64,000 nucleotides of DNA from Streptomyces sp. T39. GTDB taxonomy: Bacteria > Actinomycetota > Actinomycetes > Streptomycetales > Streptomycetaceae. Below the pieces are notes generated by a model that saw only the letters and a list, made by a program, of their open reading frames with translations, had not been told where the DNA came from and searched no databases. Every line of letters begins with the position of its first letter. Within the stretch, counting starts at the first letter, position 1. This document shows, one piece after another, positions 1-7,999 of the stretch. Location: NCBI RefSeq assembly GCF_008042045.1, contig NZ_RDBP01000012.1:2483751-2547750 (forward strand). Direction: 5' to 3'. The position numbers and the translations under genes were made by a program.

Positions 1-426
1 GGCGGTGCTCGCGCCCGACGGGAGCGAGGTCACCCCGTCCAGCCACAGGTCGGCCAGGCGCACGGCCTCCTCGACCGCGGTGCGGTCGACGGGGGAGACG
101 CTGCTGTCCTTGGTGCCGTCGGCCGTGCCCTGGGCCACGGTCTGGCGGGCGATCTGCTTGGCCATGTCCCAGTTCACCGGGCCGCCCTCGTAGCTCAGCA
201 TCTGGCCGAGCTGCTGGAAGGCGGCGCCCAGGTCGTTCGGGTTCAGCGACCCGAACATGGCGGCGAAGGGGTTGTCCCCGCCCTCGCCGCCGAAACCGAA
301 GCCGAACGGGTTGGCCGGGGACCCGCCGGAGCCCTGGCCACCTCCGCCGGGATTCCTCTTCTTGCCCTCGTCGCCGTTCTCCGGCTCCTCCGGCGGAAGG
401 CCGAATCCGAATGGGGTGTCACTCAC
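1..426 (-). CDS. zinc-dependent metalloprotease (DUF2342 type), N-terminal part
   Basis: Only the first 142 codons are present; the gene runs off the left edge. It starts at GTG (424-426) with a GAGGA ribosome site just upstream. The first ~50 residues are Gly/Pro/Asn-rich with repeated FGFG-type motifs (PFGFGL, NPFGFGFGG). A helical segment follows (FAAMFGSLNPNDLGAAFQQLGQML), then VNWDMAKQIARQTVAQ. This is the typical N-terminus of the actinobacterial family annotated as zinc-dependent metalloprotease / F420-biosynthesis-associated protein. The catalytic HExxH part lies outside the window, so the assignment rests on the N-terminal signature and on its divergent position beside the SDR gene, an arrangement I remember from other Streptomyces. 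No F420 role should be inferred from this fragment. Confidence 0.7.
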   Translation of the reverse strand, partial: MSDTPFGFGLPPEEPENGDEGKKRNPGGGGQGSGGSPANPFGFGFGGEGGDNPFAAMFGSLNPNDLGAAFQQLGQMLSYEGGPVNWDMAKQIARQTVAQGTADGTKDSSVSPVDRTAVEEAVRLADLWLDGVTSLPSGASTA

Positions 427-642
427 GGGTTTCCTCGGCTCGTAGGGCCGTCGGCTGACTGCCGACGGCGACTGCCCGACAACACCACCCAGCCTAAGCG
501 GCCGGGCGGCCGTCGGCTGAGGACATCGAGGCGGCTTGCGGCCTCGGTGCCCCGCCCGCAGGCGGCCTGCGGCAGGATGGGCGTCACCTGGTGCGTATGC
601 GTCATGCGCTTGCGTACTGAAGACAACCGCTGGAGACGCCTG

Positions 643-1755
643 GTGAGTTCCCCAGATCCGCAGGTTCGCGCAGCGCGAAACCACTCGACCCCGCCCGGGG
701 GCCGCGGCCCCGTGGTCGCCGTCACAGGCGCCGCCACGGGCGTCGGCGACCTGCTCACACGCCGGCTCGCCGCGTCGGACGAGGTCAGGCAGGTGCTCGC
801 GATCGACGAGCGCAGGGGCGAGGTTCCCGAGGCGCACTGGCACGTCCTGGACGTGCGCGACCCGGCCATCGCCGAGAAGCTGCGCGGCGCCGACGTCGTC
901 GTCCATCTCGCGCTCGACCTGGACCTGGAGTCGGACGCCGCGGCGCGCACCGCCTACAACGTCCGCGGCACGCAGACGGTCCTGACCGCGGCCGCCGCGG
1001 CCGGTGTGCACCGGGTCGTCCTGTGCACGTCGGCCATGGTCTACGGGGCGCTGGCCGACAACGACGTCCCGCTGTCCGAGGACGCCGAGCTCAAGGCCAC
1101 CGCCGAGGCGACCGGGGTCGGCGACCTGCTGGAGATCGAGCGCCTGGCGCGCCGGGCGCCCCGCGCCCACCCGGGCCTGAACGTCACGGTGGTCCGGCCC
1201 GCCGTACTGGTCGGCGGCACGGACACCGCGCTGACCAGGTACTTCGAGTCGCCCCGGCTGCTGGTGGTCGCCGGCTCCCGGCCCACCTGGCAGTTCTGCC
1301 ACGTCGACGACCTGGTGACGGCGCTGGAGTACGCGGCGCTGGAGAAGGTCGAGGGCGAGTTGGCGGTCGGCTGCGACGGCTGGCTGGAGCAGGAGGAGGT
1401 CGAGGAGCTCAGCGGGATCCGGCGGATGGAGCTGCCCTCAGCCGTCGCCCTCGGAGCCGCGGCCCGGCTGCACCGGATCGGCCTCACCCCGTCACCGGCC
1501 GGGGACCTCGCGTACACGATGCACCCCTGGGTGGTGAGCGTGAGCCGGCTGCACGACGCGGGCTGGCGCCCGCAGTGGACGAACGAGGAGGTGCTCGCCG
1601 CGCTGCTGGAGGAGGTCGAGGGCCGGCACACGGTCGCGGGCCGCCGGCTGGGCCGCAAGGACGCCACGGCCGCCGGTGCGGCGGGCGCGACCGTCGCCCT
1701 GCTGGGCACGGCCGCGCTGGTCCGGCGTGCCCGCAAAGCGCGCCGCAGGATCTGA
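643..1755 (+). CDS. SDR-family NAD-dependent epimerase/dehydratase-like protein
   Basis: A 370-residue extended short-chain dehydrogenase-like protein. Near residues 26-33 it has the Rossmann motif VTGAATGVGD, a variant of the TGxxGxxG signature. DVVVHLA follows, then the catalytic-type region with TSAMVYG. The C-terminus ends in a short Ala/Gly hydrophobic stretch followed by RRARKARRR, which may dock the protein on the membrane. The GTG start at 643 was chosen because GGAGA lies 7 nt upstream; the reading frame stays open further upstream but without a ribosome site. It is divergent from the metalloprotease gene, and a hairpin follows its stop. The substrate cannot be read from the sequence; the usual annotation is NAD-dependent epimerase/dehydratase. 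Confidence 0.8.
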   Translation: MSSPDPQVRAARNHSTPPGGRGPVVAVTGAATGVGDLLTRRLAASDEVRQVLAIDERRGEVPEAHWHVLDVRDPAIAEKLRGADVVVHLALDLDLESDAAARTAYNVRGTQTVLTAAAAAGVHRVVLCTSAMVYGALADNDVPLSEDAELKATAEATGVGDLLEIERLARRAPRAHPGLNVTVVRPAVLVGGTDTALTRYFESPRLLVVAGSRPTWQFCHVDDLVTALEYAALEKVEGELAVGCDGWLEQEEVEELSGIRRMELPSAVALGAAARLHRIGLTPSPAGDLAYTMHPWVVSVSRLHDAGWRPQWTNEEVLAALLEEVEGRHTVAGRRLGRKDATAAGAAGATVALLGTAALVRRARKARRRI

Positions 1756-1762
1756 GGGACGG

Positions 1763-1786
1763 GCGCGGCCCCGCGCGGGGCCGCGC
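1763..1786 (+). terminator. hairpin terminator after the SDR gene
   Basis: A perfect 10-bp GC stem (GCGCGGCCCC with its complement) and a 4-nt loop, starting 8 nt after the stop codon. There is no U-tract, as is usual in Streptomyces. Confidence 0.6.
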
Positions 1787-1871
1787 CGCTGTAGGAGAGT
1801 CCAAGGCGTCGGACGGCGAACCGTCGGACGGTCCATTGGGCGACGCCCCCGGCGTACGGCACGATGGGGCC

Positions 1872-2330
1872 ATGGCACGCACGTACGACCACCCCGGTGA
1901 GCAGGCGGCGCAGGACCCGGTGCGGCTGATCGCGATCCGCGACACGCCGCTCTCCGTCGACGAGGTCTTCGCCGCGGTCGGCGACGACGCGGCGGGCGGC
2001 ACCGCGCTCTTCGTCGGCACCGTCCGCGACCACGACGGCGGCGCGGACGTCGCCGACCTCGGCTACTCCTGTCATCCGAGCGCGGAAGCCGTCATGCGCG
2101 CCATCGCCGAGAAGGTGGCGGCGGAGTACCCCGTCCGGGCGCTCGCCGCCGTCCACCGTGTGGGTGACCTCGCGGTCGGGGACCTGGCCGTGGTGGTCGC
2201 CGTGTCGTGCCCCCACCGGGGCGAGGCGTTCGAGGCGTGCCGGAAGCTGATCGACGACCTCAAGCACGAGGCCCCCATCTGGAAGCACCAGCGCTTCTCC
2301 GACGGTTCCGAGGAGTGGGTCGGCGCGTAG
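1872..2330 (+). CDS. moaE: molybdopterin synthase catalytic subunit MoaE
   Basis: A 152-residue MoaE. With MoaD it inserts the dithiolene sulfurs into precursor Z during molybdenum cofactor synthesis, in the cytoplasm. Family signatures are GGTALFVGTVRDH near residue 45, the VHRVGDLAVGD core, and the C-terminal block LKHEAPIWKHQ. The two lysines of that block (K131 and K138) have the same 7-residue spacing as the catalytic pair of E. coli MoaE. The ATG at 1872 has only weak purine-rich sequence upstream. No other moa gene is nearby, so moaE is separated from the rest of the pathway here. Confidence 0.9.
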   Translation: MARTYDHPGEQAAQDPVRLIAIRDTPLSVDEVFAAVGDDAAGGTALFVGTVRDHDGGADVADLGYSCHPSAEAVMRAIAEKVAAEYPVRALAAVHRVGDLAVGDLAVVVAVSCPHRGEAFEACRKLIDDLKHEAPIWKHQRFSDGSEEWVGA

Positions 2331-2365
2331 CGCCCCCGGGCCGCCGGCCCGCCGCTGACGGCGCG

Positions 2366-2383
2366 TCCGCCCGTTCGGGCGGA
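2366..2383 (+). terminator. small hairpin downstream of moaE
   Basis: An 8-bp stem, TCCGCCCG-TT-CGGGCGGA, 36 nt after the moaE stop. It is short and could be incidental in such GC-rich DNA. Confidence 0.4.
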
Positions 2384-2519
2384 TCGTCGCCGCCGAAACC
2401 CGCCCGGACCCCTTCCGCCCCGATTTGCGTAACCCCACCCCTGCCGTGAGCGTTGTTCTCGCAGATGACTAATCTGCTGATCACTCAGTCGCTTTCGCTC
2501 ATGGGGTAGGGAGGTCGCG

Positions 2520-2696
2520 ATGGCAGTTCTGGCCTGGTTGCTGATTCCGCTGTTCGCTGCTGTCGGTGCTGCGATATGGGCGAGCTGGGCGTCGCGCAAC
2601 CGCACCAGCGGGGACGTCGCCGAGCTCGCGGGATACGCGCGTTTCCGCGACGCCATGGAGAAGGCGGCCTCCGGTACGGACGCCGTGCGGAACTGA
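2520..2696 (+). CDS. 58-residue single-span membrane protein
   Basis: A short gene with a convincing ribosome site (GGGAGG about 7 nt before the ATG). The product is MAVLAWLLIPLFAAVGAAIW at residues 1-20, an obvious transmembrane segment, followed by a soluble Arg/Glu-rich tail (ELAGYARFRDAMEKAA). I recall equivalent small proteins at this place between moaE and the PDZ protease in other streptomycetes, which argues for a real gene. No function is known to me. An imperfect inverted repeat CAGAT-GACTA-ATCTG lies about 40 nt upstream and could belong to its promoter. Confidence 0.75.
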   Translation: MAVLAWLLIPLFAAVGAAIWASWASRNRTSGDVAELAGYARFRDAMEKAASGTDAVRN

Positions 2697-2765
2697 CCCG
2701 CCGGCCCCGCCGGCGGACGGCCCCGGACGGACCGGCCCCGGCAGTGCTCGCACAGGCTCGTCCCG

Positions 2766-2771
2766 TACTGT
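2766..2771 (+). promoter_or_regulatory. leaderless-type -10 hexamer for the PDZ protease gene
   Basis: TACTGT lies 6 nt before the ATG at 2778, with no Shine-Dalgarno in between. Confidence 0.45.
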
Positions 2772-2777
2772 CGTTCC

Positions 2778-3866
2778 ATGCCACGCCGCACCGCGACGAT
2801 GCTCGCCTCCACCCTCGTCTTCATCGCGCTGCTGTGCGCGGGTGTGTTCTTCAAGGTCCCCTACGCGGAGATGTCCCCGGGTCCCACGGTGAACACCCTG
2901 GGCGCCGCCGACGGCGAGCCGGTGCTGCAGATCTCCGGCCGCAGGACGTACCCCGCCACCGGTCACCTCAACATGACGACCGTCAGGGTGACCGGCGCGG
3001 ACTACCGGATGAACCTCTTCGAGGCGATGTACGGCTGGCTGGCCCACGACAACGTGGTCGTCCCGCACGACACCCTCTACCCGGACGGCAAGACCGAGGA
3101 GGAGTCCACCCAGGAGAACGCCGAGGAGTTCAGCCAGTCCCAGGAGAGCGCCAAGGTCGCCGCCCTGCGCGAGCTGGACATCCCGGTGAAGTCCCGTGTG
3201 GTCGTCGCCACCGTCGTCAAGGACTCGCCCGCCGAGGGCACCCTGCACGCGGGCGACGTGATCCGTGCCGTGGACGGCACCCCGATCGAGAAGCCGGGCG
3301 ACGTGGCCGACCTGGTGGTGAAGCACAAGCCGGGGGAGAAGGTCGTCTTCACCATCGTCCCGGCCCCCGACGCCGCCGCCGCCGAGAAGGCGGGCAAGGA
3401 GCCGGAGGGCACCGAGGAGGTCACCGTCACCACGGTGAAGGCCCCGGACGACGGCCGCGCGATCGTGGGCATCGCGGCGGGCACGGACCACACCTTCCCG
3501 TTCACGATCGACATCCACCTCGCCGACGTCGGCGGCCCGAGTGCCGGTCTGATGTTCGCCCTGGGCATCGTCGACAAGCTGACCCCCGGGAACCTGACGG
3601 GCGGGAAGTTCGTCGCGGGCACCGGGACCATCGACGACGCCGGCAAGGTCGGTCCGATCGGCGGCATCGAGATGAAGCTCGTCGGCGCGCGGAACGCGGG
3701 AGCCGAGTACTTCCTCACTCCCGGCGACAACTGCGCCACGGCGGCGTCCGACATCCCCGACGGGCTGAAGCTGGTCAAGGTCGAGACGATCGACGACGCC
3801 ACCGACTCGCTGGAGAAGATCCGCGCGGGCAGGACGGCGGGCCTGCCGAGCTGCTCGACGGGCTGA
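2778..3866 (+). CDS. PDZ-domain, Lon-like membrane-anchored serine protease (YlbL family)
   Basis: A 362-residue protein. An N-terminal signal anchor (residues ~8-27) is followed by an extracytoplasmic domain. A PDZ domain spans about residues 135-200 (VVATVVKDSPAEGTLHAGDV, then a GTPIEKPGD loop). A Lon-type protease domain carries GGPSAGLMFALG with Ser255, and IEMKLVGA with Lys300, which is the expected Ser-Lys dyad. The family acts at the membrane; substrates are not known from the sequence. The downstream side ends in a double bidirectional terminator against the convergent PPA1309 gene. Confidence 0.88.
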   Translation: MPRRTATMLASTLVFIALLCAGVFFKVPYAEMSPGPTVNTLGAADGEPVLQISGRRTYPATGHLNMTTVRVTGADYRMNLFEAMYGWLAHDNVVVPHDTLYPDGKTEEESTQENAEEFSQSQESAKVAALRELDIPVKSRVVVATVVKDSPAEGTLHAGDVIRAVDGTPIEKPGDVADLVVKHKPGEKVVFTIVPAPDAAAAEKAGKEPEGTEEVTVTTVKAPDDGRAIVGIAAGTDHTFPFTIDIHLADVGGPSAGLMFALGIVDKLTPGNLTGGKFVAGTGTIDDAGKVGPIGGIEMKLVGARNAGAEYFLTPGDNCATAASDIPDGLKLVKVETIDDATDSLEKIRAGRTAGLPSCSTG

Positions 3867-3904
3867 CCCCCCGCACCCTCCGCCCGGCACCGCCCGGACA
3901 CGCA

Positions 3905-3981
3905 CGAGGCGCCCCCGGACCACCGTCCGCGGGCGCCTCGGCGCGTCACGCTCCCGGACCACCGTCCCGGAGCGTGACGCG
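3905..3981. terminator. two adjacent bidirectional hairpins between convergent genes
   Basis: Hairpin 1 pairs CGAGGCGCCC (3905-3914) with 3931-3940. Hairpin 2 pairs CGCGTCACGCTCC (3942-3954) with 3969-3981. Both carry the same 13-nt apical sequence CGGACCACCGTCC. They lie between the PDZ protease (+) and the PPA1309-type gene (-). Confidence 0.8.
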
Positions 3982-3990
3982 TCCTGTCCG

Positions 3991-4569
3991 TCAGTCCTCG
4001 AACGTCGCCGCCAGCGCCTCGGCGAGACCGGGGACGAGCCCCGCCCCCGTGAGCACCTCCGTCGGCGAGTCCTTCTCGCGCAGGCGCAGCGCCGACTCCC
4101 GGCTGCCGTCCCGCAGCACCGCCACCGTCATCCGGACCTCCTGGCGGTCCGGGTGCGAGGCGACCCAGTCGGCCAGCGCCGCGTCGTCCAGGCCCTGGGG
4201 AACGGACTGCTCCGCGGACGAGGGGAGCATCAGGCGCTCCACGGTGAGCGCGCACCCGGCCACCGCCTCGGGCCAGGCGACCGTGCCGAGGAACTCGTCC
4301 AGGGCGGTGCCCGCGGGGATCTCGTCCTGCTCGATCGGCGTCAGGGCCGCCGCGGAGTCGCCCTCGTCGAGGCCGAGCTGGGCGGCGAGGGAGGGCTCCT
4401 GGGTACGCAGCCGAGCGGTGTCGACCAGGGCGAAGAGACGGGCGGGCTGGTCCCAGCCGATGCCCGAGGCGTACTCGTCGATCTCGAGCACGGCGCGGGT
4501 GAGCGGGCTCGCGGCCATGGGCGCCGGGGGCGGCTGGTTGTCGGGGGTCGGTGCTGAAGCGTTGGACAT
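3991..4569 (-). CDS. PPA1309 family protein, function unknown
   Basis: A 192-residue soluble protein with a short Pro/Ala-rich N-terminus. It continues with [29 protein letters not shown] and ends with [15 protein letters not shown]. This pattern is typical of the PPA1309 family, which in actinobacteria sits next to the UPF0182 membrane protein gene, as here. The ATG at 4567-4569 is preceded by AGGAGG about 12 nt upstream. The gene is divergent from the UPF0182 gene; the two starts are 125 nt apart. No enzymatic motif is visible. The conserved pairing suggests a partner role for UPF0182, which is inference only. Confidence 0.85.
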   Translation of the reverse strand: MSNASAPTPDNQPPPAPMAASPLTRAVLEIDEYASGIGWDQPARLFALVDTARLRTQEPSLAAQLGLDEGDSAAALTPIEQDEIPAGTALDEFLGTVAWPEAVAGCALTVERLMLPSSAEQSVPQGLDDAALADWVASHPDRQEVRMTVAVLRDGSRESALRLREKDSPTEVLTGAGLVPGLAEALAATFED

Positions 4570-4694
4570 GGCCAATATCCTGCCTCCTTCCTGCCCCGCT
4601 GCGGGAACTAGGTAAAGCCTCGGTAAGTTGCATGAGTGGGGCTCTACGATCGCGGGGCCCGTTCCACACGACCGCGAACTTCGAGGTGCGCACG

Positions 4695-7595
4695 TTGGCT
4701 TTCCAGATGCCGGACCGCGGCGGAGGCCCGACCGGGCCACGGATCAGAGTGGGCCGGCCGTCCCGGCGTGTCCGCACCCTGCTCATGACACTGGGCGTCC
4801 TGGCCGCGCTGGCCATGGTGTTCGTCATGTTCGCCGGGTTCTGGACGGACTGGCTGTGGTACCGCTCGGTCAGGTACTCCTCCGTCTTCACGACCACCCT
4901 GTGGACCAAGATCGGACTGTTCGCCGTCTTCGGCCTGCTCATGGCAGCGGCCGTCGGGCTGAACATCTGGCTGGCGCACCGGCTGCGGCCGCCGCTCAGC
5001 GCGATGTCGCTGGAGCAGCAGAGCCTCGACCGGTACCGCATGGGCATCGCCCCGTACAAGAAGTGGGTCCTCCTCGGGGTCACCGCGCTCGTCGGGCTGA
5101 TCGCCGGTGCCTCCGCGACCAGCCAGTGGCGCACCTGGCTCATGTGGGTCAACGGCGTGCCCTTCGGCGAGAAGGACCCGCAGTTCGGCATGGACGTGGC
5201 GTTCTACGCCTTCGACCTGCCGTGGTACCGCTTCCTGCTCGGCTTCGGTTTCGCGGCCGTGGTGCTCTCCCTCATCGCCGCCGCGGTGACCCACTACCTG
5301 TACGGCGGGCTGCGCATCACCAGCCCCGGCGCGCGGGCCACCGGTGCCGCGACCGGCCATCTGTCGGTGCTGCTCGGCATCTTCGTGGCGCTCAAGGCCG
5401 TCGCGTACTGGCTCGACCGGTACGGGCTCGCCGTGAAGTCCAGTGACTTCAAGGCGACCAGCAACTGGACGGGTCTGCGGTACGTCGACGCCAACGCCTA
5501 CCTGCCGGCGAAGACGATCCTCTTCTGCATCGCCATCATCTGCGCGGTGCTGTTCTTCGCCACGCTGTGGCGCCGCACCTGGCAGCTGCCGGTGATCGGT
5601 TTCGGCCTGATGGTCCTGTCGGCCATCCTGATCGGCGGCCTGTACCCGGCCATCGTCCAGAAGTTCCAGGTCCAGCCCAACGAGCAGGCCAAGGAAGCGC
5701 AGTACATCCAGAAGAACATCGAGGCCACCCGCAAGGCGTACGGCATCGACGGGGTCAAGCCGACCGACTACACGGGCCGGGGCGAGATCAAGGACGCCGA
5801 GTCGCAGCGTGCCCAGGCGGACGCGGCCGCGAGCTACCGGATCAACGACCCCAACATCGTCTCGCCCACGTTCCAGCAGCTGGAGCAGGAGCGGAAGTAC
5901 TACCAGTTCCCCGCGACGCTGGACGTCGACCGGTACAACGGCCAGGACACCGTCATCGGTCTGCGTGAGCTGAACCTCCAGGGCGTCGACAAGCGCAACT
6001 GGATCAACGACCACTTCACCTACACCCACGGGTACGGTGCGGTCGCGGCCAAGGGCACGGAGACGGCCAAGGGCACCTCGGGCGCCCCGGAGTTCACCGA
6101 GTCCGGCCTGCCGTCGAAGGGCAGCCTCGGCGACTACGAGCAGCGGATCTACTACGGCGAGAAGACCACGCAGTACTCGATCGTCGGCGGGCCCCAGAAG
6201 GAGCTCGACTACGAGAAGGACGGCGGCGGCCAGGTCACCACGAGCTACGAGGGCAAGGGCGGCATCGACCTCTCCAGCCCGCTCAACCGCGCCGCCTACG
6301 CGGTCTCCTTCAGCGAGCCGCAGATCCTCTACTCGGGAGCCATCGGCGAGGGCTCGCAGATCCTCTACAACCGCACGCCCAAGGAGCGCGTCGAGGCGGT
6401 GGCCCCCTGGCTGACGATCGACGGCGACGCCTATCCGGCGGTCGTGGGCAAGCGGATCCAGTGGGTCATCGACGCCTACACGACCACCAACGGCTACCCG
6501 TACGCCTCGCGGACCACGCTCGGCGACACCACCGCGGACTCGCTGACCGACCGGCAGCGCGCGGTCGTCGCCCAGCAGAACCAGGTCAACTACATCCGGA
6601 ATTCGGTGAAGGCCACCGTCGACGCCTACGACGGCACCGTCACCCTCTACGAGTGGGACGAGAACGACCCGGTCCTGAAGACCTGGAAGAAGGCCTTCCC
6701 CGGCACGGTCAAGGACAAGGGCGACATCCCGGCCGAGCTGAAGGCCCATCTGCGGTACCCGCAGGACATGTTCAAGGTCCAGCGCGAGCTGTTGAGCCTC
6801 TACCACGTCACCGAGCCCGCGCCGTTCTACAACGCGAGTGACGCCTGGCAGGTCCCGAACGACCCGACCAAGTCGGACAACAACGCGGTCCCGCCGTACT
6901 ACCTGTCGATGAAACTGCCCGGCCAGACCGAGCAGCAGTTCTCGCTGACGACGACGTTCACCCCCAGTGGACGGCCGAACCTGCGGGCCTTCATGGCGGT
7001 CGACGCGGACGCCAACAGCAAGGACTACGGCAAGATCAGACTGATGCGGGTCACCGACGACAAGGTCGACGGACCCGAACAGATCCAGAGCCGGCTCAAC
7101 CGCCACGACCCGATCGCCAACTTCGTCCGGGACCTCAAGGGCGCCGACTCGACGATCAAGTACGGCAACCTGCTGACCGTCCCGCTGGACAGCGGTTTCC
7201 TGTACGTCGAGCCCATCTACGCCCAGGGCCGCGGCTCGGAGTACCCGCTGTTGAGCAAGGTGGCGGTGGTCTACGGCCAGAAGATCGGCTTCGCCAACGA
7301 TCTCGGCGGCGCGCTCTCCCAGGTGTTCGGTGAGGCGGGCGCCGACGAGGGCACCACACCGCCCGCCGATCCCGACGAGCCGCCGGCGGATCCCGACGAG
7401 CCGCCCGTCACCGGCGACGCGGCCCTGAAGGACGCCATCGCCGACGCGCAGAAGGCCTACGCGGACGGCGAGGAGGCCATCAAGAAGGGCGACTGGACGG
7501 CCTACGGCAAGGCCCAGGACGACCTCCAGGACGCGCTGCAGCGGGCCGCCGACGCCGAGGCCGGGCTGAAGGAAGAGGCACCGCAGACCGAGTGA
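4695..7595 (+). CDS. UPF0182 family large integral membrane protein
   Basis: A 966-residue protein. The N-terminal third has about seven transmembrane helices (for example residues ~22-45, ~66-90, ~113-135 and ~180-205). A long extracytoplasmic region rich in Tyr/Asp follows, with the conserved blocks [40 protein letters not shown] and [15 protein letters not shown]. The C-terminus has an acidic Pro/Asp/Glu repeat and a final coiled-coil-like segment ([18 protein letters not shown]). A TTG start at 4695 was chosen because GAGGTG lies 6 nt upstream; the next in-frame ATG is only four codons later. The family is widespread in actinobacteria and its function is unknown. Confidence 0.9.
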   Translation: MAFQMPDRGGGPTGPRIRVGRPSRRVRTLLMTLGVLAALAMVFVMFAGFWTDWLWYRSVRYSSVFTTTLWTKIGLFAVFGLLMAAAVGLNIWLAHRLRPPLSAMSLEQQSLDRYRMGIAPYKKWVLLGVTALVGLIAGASATSQWRTWLMWVNGVPFGEKDPQFGMDVAFYAFDLPWYRFLLGFGFAAVVLSLIAAAVTHYLYGGLRITSPGARATGAATGHLSVLLGIFVALKAVAYWLDRYGLAVKSSDFKATSNWTGLRYVDANAYLPAKTILFCIAIICAVLFFATLWRRTWQLPVIGFGLMVLSAILIGGLYPAIVQKFQVQPNEQAKEAQYIQKNIEATRKAYGIDGVKPTDYTGRGEIKDAESQRAQADAAASYRINDPNIVSPTFQQLEQERKYYQFPATLDVDRYNGQDTVIGLRELNLQGVDKRNWINDHFTYTHGYGAVAAKGTETAKGTSGAPEFTESGLPSKGSLGDYEQRIYYGEKTTQYSIVGGPQKELDYEKDGGGQVTTSYEGKGGIDLSSPLNRAAYAVSFSEPQILYSGAIGEGSQILYNRTPKERVEAVAPWLTIDGDAYPAVVGKRIQWVIDAYTTTNGYPYASRTTLGDTTADSLTDRQRAVVAQQNQVNYIRNSVKATVDAYDGTVTLYEWDENDPVLKTWKKAFPGTVKDKGDIPAELKAHLRYPQDMFKVQRELLSLYHVTEPAPFYNASDAWQVPNDPTKSDNNAVPPYYLSMKLPGQTEQQFSLTTTFTPSGRPNLRAFMAVDADANSKDYGKIRLMRVTDDKVDGPEQIQSRLNRHDPIANFVRDLKGADSTIKYGNLLTVPLDSGFLYVEPIYAQGRGSEYPLLSKVAVVYGQKIGFANDLGGALSQVFGEAGADEGTTPPADPDEPPADPDEPPVTGDAALKDAIADAQKAYADGEEAIKKGDWTAYGKAQDDLQDALQRAADAEAGLKEEAPQTE

Positions 7596-7609
7596 GCCCG
7601 CACCCGGGC

Positions 7610-7642
7610 CGTCTCCGGGCCGCGCACGCCGCCCCGGAGACG
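7610..7642 (+). terminator. hairpin terminator after UPF0182 gene
   Basis: A 10-bp stem, CGTCTCCGGG with its complement, and a 13-nt loop, 14 nt after the stop codon. Confidence 0.6.
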
Positions 7643-7651
7643 AACCCGGGG

Positions 7652-7681
7652 TGGACGGACCCCCTCCCGCACCGTGATACT
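7652..7681 (+). promoter_or_regulatory. promoter of initiator tRNA gene copy 1
   Basis: TGGACG (7652-7657), an 18-nt spacer and GATACT (7676-7681), ending 15 nt before the first base of the tRNA. Confidence 0.55.
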
Positions 7682-7696
7682 GTGAGATCACAACGA

Positions 7697-7770
7697 CGCG
7701 GGGTGGAGCAGCTCGGTAGCTCGCTGGGCTCATAACCCAGAGGTCGCAGGTTCAAATCCTGTCCCCGCTA
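7697..7770 (+). tRNA. initiator tRNA-fMet (CAT), copy 1
   Basis: A 74-nt cloverleaf. The acceptor stem CGCGGGG pairs with CCCCGC and leaves an unpaired C1/U72, a bacterial initiator hallmark. The anticodon arm CTGGG-CTCATAA-CCCAG has the three consecutive G:C pairs required for initiators. The T-arm is GCAGG-TTCAAAT-CCTGT. The CCA end is not encoded. The sequence is identical to the second copy at 10184-10257. Confidence 0.97.
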
Positions 7771-7778
7771 CTGAAAAG

Positions 7779-7815
7779 AAGAGGGCCCGGATCCTTGAAG
7801 GATCCGGGCCCTCTT
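7779..7815 (+). terminator. terminator of tRNA-fMet copy 1
   Basis: A 16-bp perfect stem AAGAGGGCCCGGATCC with its complement and a 5-nt loop, 8 nt after the tRNA. Confidence 0.9.
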
Positions 7816-7999
7816 CGTGCTGTGCCGGTGCGGCGGCCCGACTCCTTCGAGGGCAAGGTGTCCCGAAGTGCGTGCCGGACGACGCGAGTTGGCGCCGACC
7901 GTGTTTGACTTGTCTCTCTGTGGGCATGTCGACAAAACGCTGAAGTGACCTCACTGGCTGCGGTATACCAGGTGTACGCGGGTTGCGGGTGGTGCGACG

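Noticed and set aside
2499..5191. Long minus-strand frames opposite the PDZ protease and PPA1309 genes
   Set aside because: Low-complexity shadow translations with no ribosome site; the opposite-strand genes have recognisable domains.
4644..7733. A 1029-codon open frame on the minus strand opposite the UPF0182 gene
   Set aside because: It is a GC-driven antisense shadow. Its composition is Arg/Val/Gly/Asp-rich without any domain, while the plus-strand protein has clear family blocks and membrane helices.
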